Shown in pieces: positions 17,210-24,011 of a stretch of DNA of 64,000 bases (positions are counted from its first letter, which is position 1; each line of letters begins with the position of its first letter). The stretch is from Kineosporia aurantiaca JCM 3230 (GTDB lineage: Bacteria; Actinomycetota; Actinomycetes; Actinomycetales; Kineosporiaceae), in assembly GCA_000719025.1 (NCBI GenBank), contig JODP01000013.1:186001-250000 (forward strand), given 5' to 3'. The translations under genes and the position numbers were made by a program. Under the pieces are notes generated by a model. That model did not search any database. It saw only the letters and a list, made by a program, of their open reading frames with translations, and had not been told where the DNA came from.

Positions 17210-17218
17210 GTGGTTGAT

Positions 17219-17260
17219 GGGGGACGTTTGCCACGAGTCTCGCGGCAGACGTCCCCTTTT
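17219..17260 (+). terminator. Rho-independent terminator with T-tract
   Basis: GGGGACGT (17220-17227) pairs with ACGTCCCC (17249-17256), extended by GCC/GGC inside, and is followed by TTTT. It ends the oxidase-methyltransferase operon. Confidence 0.8.
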
Positions 17261-17310
17261 CGTTCGGCTTGGTTTGGTTCCGGCCCCAGTTTGATTGCGG
17301 CTTAGTTTGG

Positions 17311-17388
17311 TCCCGGCTCAGTTCGGTCCCGGCTCAGTTCGGTCCCGGCTCAGTTCGGTCCCGGCTCAGTTCGGTCCCGGCTCAGTCG
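17311..17388. repeat. 16-bp tandem repeat anchored on the barstar stop codon
   Basis: Unit TCCCGGCTCAGTTCGG repeats from 17311 at exact 16-bp steps (17311, 17327, 17343, 17359, and a truncated fifth copy at 17375); degenerate copies precede it from about 17270. On the minus strand each unit carries TGA in ACTGAGCC, and the last copy supplies the stop codon of the barstar-like gene. Confidence 0.92.
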
Positions 17389-17927
17389 TCCCGGCCGGAG
17401 GCGGGTGGGTCGGGTAGCAGGATCAGGTCGCTGAGCGGCTCCCAGCGCTCCCGGGTCTGGTCCGTGTGATGGGGTAGGCAGGCCAGGACGACGTGGAAGG
17501 GTACGGCCGGCCGCGCCCGCCACTCGCCGAACTCCACTGCGGTACTCCACTCGACGGTGACCATCCGCAGAACGTCCAGAAGCACGTCGAACTGAGCACC
17601 GTCCTCGTTCAGAAGCACCTGTTCGGGCTCCTTCACCACCACCACGTGCCCGGCCTGCTGCGGGATCCAGTCCAGGTCGGTCAGGCAGTCGCCGAACGCG
17701 TCCCAGTTCTCCTTGAAGTACCAGGGGAACTGCAGGGCGGCCGCGAACTCGTCGAAAAGGGCCTGCCGGGTGCGGCATTTGTGACCACGCACCACCCGGA
17801 CCGCAAGACCGGCCTCCGCCCAGCCGCGCTGGGCGAGGGCGTGCGACCGCTCGTCGGCCGGACGGAGCAGCGGACGGAACGTGTCCTCCGTCCGCAGCAG
17901 GATAGGCGAGGGCTTCATCCCGGCCAT
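17382..17927 (-). CDS. Barstar-like RNase inhibitor domain protein
   Basis: A 181-residue protein with a barstar-fold domain around residues 45-130: VVRGHKCRTRQALFDEFAAAL is followed by FPWYFKENWDAFGDCLTDLDW, the typical conserved core (NWDA-L-DCL-DL). In barstar this region packs against a ribonuclease. The N-terminal 40 residues and C-terminal tail are extra. No barnase-like gene is nearby, so the partner is unknown; an orphan immunity or regulatory role is possible. Start ATG 17927 lacks a strong ribosome site; ATG 17918 is an alternative. It lies isolated between two repeat tracts. Confidence 0.8.
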   Translation of the reverse strand: MAGMKPSPILLRTEDTFRPLLRPADERSHALAQRGWAEAGLAVRVVRGHKCRTRQALFDEFAAALQFPWYFKENWDAFGDCLTDLDWIPQQAGHVVVVKEPEQVLLNEDGAQFDVLLDVLRMVTVEWSTAVEFGEWRARPAVPFHVVLACLPHHTDQTRERWEPLSDLILLPDPPASGRDD

Positions 17928-18370
17928 GCTCTCAAGCCGACGCCGGGAGAAGGGCCGGGACTCACGGATGGAGCAGCGGAAACCCGGCCGGGCCGGCCGA
18001 CCGGGCCGATGCTTCGGCCCCGGCTCGGCCCGGCTCGGCCCGGCCCGGCCCGGCCCGGCTCGGCCTGACTCATGGCGTCCAAGGCAAGCCGAGCCCGGCT
18101 CAGCCCAACTCAGGCCGCGCCACCCTCAGACCCAGCCCAACCCATGCTCGACCAGGCGCAGCCCGACTCAGGCCCCACCCAATTCCATACCCGGGTAGCC
18201 CAAACCGCACCCAGCTCAAACCCAGCACGCGTGGGCCCGTGCCCAGGTTCCGGTCCACCCAAGCCCAGACTCGACCCCAGCTCCGTCCACCCCAACCCAG
18301 GCTCGACCTCGACCCAGCTCAGGTCCACCCGGCACAGGCCCACTCCCAACCCGGGCCCGACCCCGGCTCA
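17928..18370. repeat. Degenerate repeat tract ending in the uvrB stop codon
   Basis: A non-coding 440-bp stretch of low-complexity, mutated tandem sequence. The left part (about 18015-18065) is CGGCCCGGCT-type repeats. The right part (about 18090-18370) repeats variants of CTCAGG and CCCAACCCAGGCTCGACC. The uvrB stop (TGA, minus; 18370-18368) sits in the last GGCTCAGG copy, and other copies of CTCAGG (TGAG on the minus strand) recur upstream. Short reading frames here have no protein-like features. Confidence 0.75.
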
Positions 18371-20473
18371 GGCGTGGGCCGCCTGCATGCCCCGCAGCTC
18401 CTTCTTCAGATCCCGGATCTCGTCGCGCAGCCGCCCCGCCAGCTCGAACTGCAGCTCGGTGGCCGCGGCGTGCATCTGGTCGGTCAGCTGTTGGATCAGG
18501 TCGGCCAGGTCGGTGGCCGGCACGTTCTCCACCCCGGCCGCCCGGGCCTTGGCGCTGGCCGAGCTGCTCATGCCAGGCACCGGCGCCTTACCGCGGCTGC
18601 GCTGACGGCCACCGCCACCCAGGAGCTCTTCGGTGTCCTCGTCCTCCCGGTTCAGCAGGTCGGTAATGTCCTGGATCTTCTTGCGCAGCGGCGTCGGGTC
18701 GATGCCGTGAGCCGTGTTGTAGGCGACCTGCTTCTCGCGGCGGCGGTTGGTCTCCTCAATCGCGTACTCCATCGAGGGGGTGATCTTGTCCGCGTACATG
18801 TGCACCTCGCCGCTGACGTTTCGCGCCGCGCGGCCGATGGTCTGGATCAGCGAGGTGCCCGAGCGCAGGAAGCCCTCCTTGTCGGCGTCGAGGATGCTGA
18901 CCAGCGAGACCTCGGGCAGGTCGAGACCCTCCCGCAGCAAGTTGATGCCGACCAACACGTCGTACTCGCCCTGGCGCAGCTCCCGCAGCAGCTCGACCCG
19001 GCGCAGGGTGTCGACCTCCGAGTGCAGGTAGCGCACCCGCACGCCCTGCTCCAGCAGATAGTCGGTGAGGTCTTCGGACATCTTCTTGGTCAGCGTCGTG
19101 ACCAGGACCCGCTCGTCCTTCTCGGACCGCTCGCGGATCTCGCCGAGCAGGTCGTCGATCTGGCCCTTGGTCTGCTTGACCACGATCTTCGGGTCGATCA
19201 GGCCGGTCGGGCGGATGATCTGCTCGACCACACCGGTGGCCCGGCCCAGCTCGTACTTGCCCGGGGTGGCCGACAGGTAGACGGTCTGGCCGATCCGGTC
19301 GACGAACTCCTCCCACTTCAGCGGACGGTTGTCCATCGCGCTGGGCAGCCGGAAGCCGTGGTCGACCAGGGTGCGCTTGCGGGACGCATCGCCCTCGTAC
19401 ATCGCCCCGATCTGCGGGACCGTGCTGTGCGACTCGTCCAGGACCAGCAAGAAGTCTTCCGGGAAGAAGTCGATCAGGCAGTTACCGGCCTCCCCGGGAG
19501 CCCGGCCGTCCATGTGGGCCGAGTAGTTCTCGATGCCCGAGCAGGACCCGACCTGCCGGATCATCTCCAGGTCGTAGGTGGTGCGCATGCGCAGCCGCTG
19601 GGCCTCCAGCAGCTTGCCCTGCCGCTCCAGCTCGGCCAGCCGCTCCTCCAGCTCGGCCTCGATCCGCTCGACCGCCTTGGCCATCCGCTCCGGCCCGGCG
19701 ATGTAGTGCGAGGCGGGGAAGATGTACATCTCCTCCTCCTCGTGCACGATCTCGCCGGTGAGCGGGTGCAGCGTGTAGACCCGGTCGATCTCGTCACCGA
19801 AGAACTCGATGCGGATCGCCAGCTCCTCGTACATCGGGATGATCTCGACCGTGTCGCCCCGGACCCGGAAGGTGCCCCGGGTGAAGGCGAGATCGTTGCG
19901 CGTGTACTGCATCTGGACGAACTGGCGGAGCAGGTCGTCCCGGTCCATGGATTGACCGGTCTTCACCCGGACCATCTGGTTGATGTATTCCTGCGGAGTG
20001 CCCAGACCATAGATGCAGGAGACGGTGGCCACCACGACCACGTCGCGCCGGGTCAGTAGCGAGGCGGTGGCCGAGTGCCGGAGCCGCTCGACCTCCTCGT
20101 TGATCGAGGAGTCCTTCTCGATGTAGGTGTCGGTCTGCGGGACGTACGCCTCGGGCTGGTAGTAGTCGTAGTACGAAACGAAGTACTCGACCGCGTTGTT
20201 GGGCAGCAGCTCGCGGAACTCGTTGGCCAGCTGGGCCGCGAGGGTCTTGTTCGGCGCCATCACCAGCGTCGGCCGCTGGACCTGCTCGATCAGCCAGGCC
20301 GTGGTGGCGGACTTACCGGTACCAGTAGCCCCGAGCAGGACCGTGTGCTCGTCACCCGCCTTGACGTGCTTCGCCAACTCCGCGATCGCCGTGGGCTGGT
20401 CGCCGCTGGGCTGGTACTCCGACACCACGGTGAAGGGGGCGACGGTGCGCTTGAGATCGGTGACTGGCCTCAT
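18368..20473 (-). CDS. uvrB: UvrABC system protein B
   Basis: A 701-residue UvrB, the helicase-like damage-verification subunit of nucleotide excision repair. Visible are SGDQPTAI, Walker A ATGTGKSATTAW, the beta-hairpin region YFVSYYDYYQPEAYVPQTDTYIEK, the DESH Walker B box, the helicase motif VGINLLREGLDLPEVS and the QTIGRAARN motif. A C-terminal UVR domain (about 655-690, LIQQLTDQMHAAATELQFELAGRLRDEI) binds UvrC. The frame extends to 20527, but ATG 20473 (MRPVTDLKR) lies 7 nt after the damage promoter's -10 and fits family length, so the mRNA is predicted leaderless. Confidence 0.98.
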   Translation of the reverse strand: MRPVTDLKRTVAPFTVVSEYQPSGDQPTAIAELAKHVKAGDEHTVLLGATGTGKSATTAWLIEQVQRPTLVMAPNKTLAAQLANEFRELLPNNAVEYFVSYYDYYQPEAYVPQTDTYIEKDSSINEEVERLRHSATASLLTRRDVVVVATVSCIYGLGTPQEYINQMVRVKTGQSMDRDDLLRQFVQMQYTRNDLAFTRGTFRVRGDTVEIIPMYEELAIRIEFFGDEIDRVYTLHPLTGEIVHEEEEMYIFPASHYIAGPERMAKAVERIEAELEERLAELERQGKLLEAQRLRMRTTYDLEMIRQVGSCSGIENYSAHMDGRAPGEAGNCLIDFFPEDFLLVLDESHSTVPQIGAMYEGDASRKRTLVDHGFRLPSAMDNRPLKWEEFVDRIGQTVYLSATPGKYELGRATGVVEQIIRPTGLIDPKIVVKQTKGQIDDLLGEIRERSEKDERVLVTTLTKKMSEDLTDYLLEQGVRVRYLHSEVDTLRRVELLRELRQGEYDVLVGINLLREGLDLPEVSLVSILDADKEGFLRSGTSLIQTIGRAARNVSGEVHMYADKITPSMEYAIEETNRRREKQVAYNTAHGIDPTPLRKKIQDITDLLNREDEDTEELLGGGGRQRSRGKAPVPGMSSSASAKARAAGVENVPATDLADLIQQLTDQMHAAATELQFELAGRLRDEIRDLKKELRGMQAAHA

Positions 20474-20480
20474 GACATCC

Positions 20481-20503
20481 AAGGTAAGCGCCCCCACCGA
20501 CAG
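20481..20503 (-). promoter_or_regulatory. PafBC/RecA-NDp-type DNA-damage promoter of uvrB
   Basis: Minus strand: CTGTCGGTG (20503-20495), 8 nt GGGGCGCT, TACCTT (20486-20481), 7 nt, ATG 20473. The first 14 bases equal the uvrA element except in the spacer's last positions. Spacing to the start implies a leaderless transcript. Confidence 0.87.
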
Positions 20504-20557
20504 TCTTGTTCCGGAGGCGCCCTTCACCCGCCCCGGAGAGCCCGGAACGGCCGGATT

Positions 20558-21160
20558 TCACCGGTGGCGTAAGGGATCTATCCGGTTCCGCCAGCAGGAG
20601 TCGACCTGGGCCAGGGTGGCGGCGAGCGATCCGGAGTTGTCCAGGACGACGTCGGCGATGGCCGCCCGTTCCTCGTCGGTCGCCTGCGCCCGGATCCGGG
20701 CCTTCGCGTCCTTCTTGGTCATCCCGCGGTCCTCGACCAGCCGCCGGATCCGTTCCTCCTCCGGGGCGAAGACGACCATCACCAGGTCGTACTGCTGCCG
20801 GTGGGGATTCTCGGCGAGCAGCGGCACGTCGTGGACCAGCACCGACTCCTCCGGCGCGGCCTGGACGATCTCCTGCATCCGGGCGGCGACCCGCGGGTGC
20901 ACGATCGCGTTCAGCCGGGTCAGCTGATCGCCGTCGGCGAAGACGATCTTCCCCAGCGCCGCGCGGTCCAGAGCCCCGTCGTCCTTCAGGATCTCCTTGC
21001 CGAACGTCCGGACGATCTCGTCCAGCCCGCTGGTGCCCGGCTCCACGACCTCGCGGGCCATCAGATCGGCGTCCAGGATGATCGCCCCCAGATCGGCCAG
21101 CCGCCGAGAGACCGTGGACTTTCCGGCGCCGATTCCTCCGGTGAGCGCGGTTCGCACCAT
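20558..21160 (-). CDS. coaE: Dephospho-CoA kinase
   Basis: A 200-residue dephospho-CoA kinase, the last step of coenzyme A synthesis (3'-OH phosphorylation). P-loop GGIGAGKST is at residues 8-16; LDADLMAREVVEPGT, HPRVAARM and VHDVPLLAENP are the family's substrate and lid segments. Length is the simple form without the C-terminal UPF0157 domain seen in mycobacteria. The frame runs to 21316, but ATG 21160 begins the family's N-terminus (MVRTALTGGIGAGKS) and lies 7 nt after TAGACT. It lies between rpsA and uvrB as in other actinobacteria. Confidence 0.97.
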   Translation of the reverse strand: MVRTALTGGIGAGKSTVSRRLADLGAIILDADLMAREVVEPGTSGLDEIVRTFGKEILKDDGALDRAALGKIVFADGDQLTRLNAIVHPRVAARMQEIVQAAPEESVLVHDVPLLAENPHRQQYDLVMVVFAPEEERIRRLVEDRGMTKKDAKARIRAQATDEERAAIADVVLDNSGSLAATLAQVDSCWRNRIDPLRHR

Positions 21161-21167
21161 GCTCGGC

Positions 21168-21173
21168 AGTCTA
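21168..21173 (-). promoter_or_regulatory. -10 element of coaE (leaderless)
   Basis: TAGACT on the minus strand, then 7 nt and ATG 21160. No clear -35. The geometry is the same as for uvrB, polA, pyk and hisF. Confidence 0.6.
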
Positions 21174-21322
21174 GAGGGCCGCCCGGACACCCCGTTCGGC
21201 CGCACCTTCCCCTCACGCGGCCCGGTCGCCCTTGGCCGCCGGAAGTCGCCCGAACAGCCGCTCCTCGGCCGGACGGCAACCAGGTGCCGGCCAGTACCGC
21301 CGCAGGCCAGGCCCAAACGGCC

Positions 21323-21358
21323 GGAAGGCCCGGCTCCCCAAGGGGAACCGGGCCTTCC
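21323..21358 (-). terminator. Hairpin downstream of rpsA
   Basis: GGAAGGCCCGG (21323-21333) pairs with its complement at 21348-21358, with further pairing inside the loop. It lies 20 bp after the rpsA stop and before the coaE promoter. Confidence 0.8.
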
Positions 21359-21377
21359 GAAACCGAGCGGCAGGCGA

Positions 21378-22874
21378 TCAGTTGCCGCCGGTCAGCTTCT
21401 CCCGCAGAGCGGCCAGCGCCTCGTCGGTGGCGAGGGTGCCCTCGGCCTCCTCGGACTCGCTGGAGGAGTAGCTCGACGCGGAGGAGGAGGCGGACGGCGC
21501 CGACTCCGTGCTCGCGCCGGCGGCCAGGGCCTCGGCCTCGGCCGCGTTCGCCGCCTCGATCTGCTGGCGGTGGGCCTCCCAGCGCTCGTGGGCGGCGGCG
21601 TACTGCTGCTCCCACTCCTCGCGCTGCTTCTCGAACCCCTCGAGCCAGTCGTTGGTCTCGGGGTCGAAGCCCTCGGGGTACTTGTAGTTGCCGGCCTCGT
21701 CGTACTCGGCCGCCATGCCGTACAGGGCCGGGTCGAACGTCTCGGCGCCCGCACCGGAGCCGGCCTCGTTGGCCTGCTTCAGCGACAGCGAGATCCGGCG
21801 ACGCTCCAGGTCGATGTCGATGACCTTGACGAAGATCGGGTCGTTGACCTGGACGACCTGCTCCGGGATCTCCACGTGGCGCTCGGCCAGCTCGGAGATG
21901 TGGACCAGGCCCTCGATGCCCTCGTCGACGCGGACGAACGCACCGAACGGCACCAGCTTGGTGACCTTACCCGGCACGACCTGACCGATCGCGTGGGTCC
22001 GGGCGAACTGCTGCCACGGGTCTTCCTGGGTCGCCTTCAGCGACAGGGAGACGCGCTCGCGGTCCATGTCGACGTCGAGGACCTCGACCGTGACCTCCTG
22101 GCCGACCTCGACAACCTCACCCGGGTGGTCGATGTGCTTCCAGGACAGCTCGGAGACGTGCACCAGACCGTCGACCCCACCGAGGTCGACGAAGGCGCCG
22201 AAGTTGACGATGGAGGAGACCACACCGGAGCGGACCTGGCCCTTCTGCAGCGTCTGCAGGAAGGTCTGGCGCACCTCGGACTGGGTCTGCTCGAGCCACG
22301 CACGGCGGGACAGGACCACGTTGTTGCGGTTCTTGTCCAGCTCGATGATCTTGGCCTCGATCTGCTTGCCGACGTACGGCTGCAGGTCACGGACGCGACG
22401 CATCTCAACCAGCGAGGCCGGGAGGAAGCCGCGGAGCCCGATGTCGAGGATCAGACCACCCTTGACGACCTCGATCACCGTACCGGTGACGATGCCGTCC
22501 TCTTCCTTGATCTTCTCGATCGTGCCCCAGGCGCGCTCGTACTGAGCCCGCTTCTTCGAGAGGATCAGGCGCCCCTCCTTGTCCTCCTTCTGGAGAACAA
22601 GAGCCTCGACCTCGTCGCCGACGGTGACGACCTCGTTGGGATCCACGTCGTGCTTGATCGAGAGTTCACGCGAGGGGATGACACCCTCGGTCTTGTAGCC
22701 GATGTCGAGCAGCACCTCGTCGCGGTCGACCTTGACGATCGTCCCGGAGACGATGTCACCGTCGTTGAAGTACTTGATCGTCTCGTCGATGGCCGCGAGG
22801 AAGTCGGCCTCAGAGCCGATGTCGTTGACCGCAACCTGCGGTGTGCTCGCCTTTTCGGCCGTACTGGTGCTCAT
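21378..22874 (-). CDS. rpsA: 30S ribosomal protein S1
   Basis: A 498-residue S1 protein with four S1 RNA-binding domains at about residues 38-107, 124-190, 211-279 and 296-365, the actinobacterial number (six in E. coli). Conserved strands such as GDIVSGTIVKVDRDEVLLDIGYKTEGVIP and VNFGAFVDLGGVDGLVHVSELSW are clear. The C-terminal 130 residues are acidic and Ser/Ala-rich (SSASSYSSSESEEAEG), presumably disordered. ATG 22874 is the only sensible start. It is separated from coaE by a hairpin. Confidence 0.97.
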   Translation of the reverse strand: MSTSTAEKASTPQVAVNDIGSEADFLAAIDETIKYFNDGDIVSGTIVKVDRDEVLLDIGYKTEGVIPSRELSIKHDVDPNEVVTVGDEVEALVLQKEDKEGRLILSKKRAQYERAWGTIEKIKEEDGIVTGTVIEVVKGGLILDIGLRGFLPASLVEMRRVRDLQPYVGKQIEAKIIELDKNRNNVVLSRRAWLEQTQSEVRQTFLQTLQKGQVRSGVVSSIVNFGAFVDLGGVDGLVHVSELSWKHIDHPGEVVEVGQEVTVEVLDVDMDRERVSLSLKATQEDPWQQFARTHAIGQVVPGKVTKLVPFGAFVRVDEGIEGLVHISELAERHVEIPEQVVQVNDPIFVKVIDIDLERRRISLSLKQANEAGSGAGAETFDPALYGMAAEYDEAGNYKYPEGFDPETNDWLEGFEKQREEWEQQYAAAHERWEAHRQQIEAANAAEAEALAAGASTESAPSASSSASSYSSSESEEAEGTLATDEALAALREKLTGGN

Positions 22875-23159
22875 AAAGTAGGGGCTCCGATGCGGACTGT
22901 TTGTAGATGGGACATGGACGCCGGCGCGAGACCTCAGTCCCCGGGACCGGCCGATGATGTCTCGGACGATCTCGGGCGGCAGGAAAGCCCAGTTGCGCCT
23001 TCCTTAGCCTATCCCTCGCGCGAAGGCAGGGCAAAGCTGCCCTGACCCCGACACGCCTGGGCTCGGGACGCGAGCTGACCATCTCAGGACTGCGGCGAAC
23101 CGGCCATCAGGTGCAACCGGGGCACCCGCCTGCGCTATTCCACCCGTCCGTGCGCTTGG

Positions 23160-23978
23160 ATGCTGCCGGTGAGCACTCCAGGACCGTCGTCCGATCTGCG
23201 TTCGGCCGGCTACCGCGCGGCCGACCCCGACGAGAGCGTCCGGGCCGGGCGCCGCTGGTGGGACGAGAACGCCGCCGACTACCGCCTGGAGCACGGCGAC
23301 GATCTGGCCGGGCGGCTGGTCTGGGGCCCGGACCTGCTCGACGAGGCCGACGCCGGGCTGCTCGGCCCGGTTCAGGACCAGGACGTGCTGGAGATCGGCG
23401 CAGGCAACGCCGACAGCAGCGCCTGGCTCCGGGCCAACGGTGCCCGGGCGGTGGCGACCGACCTGTCTCTCGGCATGCTGCGCCGCGCCTCGGGCGACCC
23501 CGAGACCATCCCGCCCCGGCTGGTCTGCGACGCCCGGGTGCTGCCGTTCGCCGACGCGAGCTTCGACATCGTCTTCACCGCCTACGGCGCGCTGCCCTTC
23601 ATCGGCGACCCGGAGAAGGTGCACGCCGAGGTGGCGCGCGTGCTGCGGCCGGGCGGCCGGTGGGCGTTCTCGGTGACCCACCCGATGCGATGGGCGTTCC
23701 CGGACGACGCCGGCGAGGGCGGGCTGACCGTGTCCCGCTCCTACTTCGACCGCACGCCCTACGTGGAGACCGACCGGTCCGGAGCGGTGAGCTACTCCGA
23801 GCACCACCGCACCGTCGGCGACCGGGTGCGCGAGCTCGCCGCCGCCGGCTTCCGGCTGGTGGACCTGGTCGAGCCGGAGTGGCCGGACGACCTGCAGCGG
23901 GTCTGGGGCTCCTGGAGCCCGCTGCGCGGCCGGCTGATCCCCGGCACCGCGATCTTCGTGGCGGACCTGGCGAACTAG
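23160..23978 (+). CDS. Class I SAM-dependent methyltransferase
   Basis: A 272-residue methyltransferase. Motif I is VLEIGAGNADSSAWL (about 77-91), followed by RAVATDLSLGML (acidic loop), VCDARVLPFADASFDIVFTAYGALPF (motifs post-I to II) and LRPGGRWAFSVTHP (motif III). This order is typical of the UbiE/SmtA-like group. Residues YRLEHGDDL before the fold are common in actinobacterial homologues located by rpsA and polA. Acceptor unknown. GTG 23169 is an alternative start. It converges on polA with only a repeat tract between. Confidence 0.9.
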   Translation: MLPVSTPGPSSDLRSAGYRAADPDESVRAGRRWWDENAADYRLEHGDDLAGRLVWGPDLLDEADAGLLGPVQDQDVLEIGAGNADSSAWLRANGARAVATDLSLGMLRRASGDPETIPPRLVCDARVLPFADASFDIVFTAYGALPFIGDPEKVHAEVARVLRPGGRWAFSVTHPMRWAFPDDAGEGGLTVSRSYFDRTPYVETDRSGAVSYSEHHRTVGDRVRELAAAGFRLVDLVEPEWPDDLQRVWGSWSPLRGRLIPGTAIFVADLAN

Positions 23979-24011
23979 GGCCTCGAACCAGGGCCTCGAA
24001 CCAGGGCCTCA
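23973..24011. repeat. 13-bp tandem repeat spanning two convergent stop codons
   Basis: Three copies of AACYAGGGCCTCR (23973, 23986, 23999). The first contains the TAG stop of the methyltransferase; the last contains the complement of the polA TGA stop. The whole space between the two genes is this repeat. Confidence 0.9.

Noticed and set aside
17311..17388. CRISPR-like array
   Set aside because: Units are contiguous 16-bp tandem copies without spacers, and no cas genes are present.
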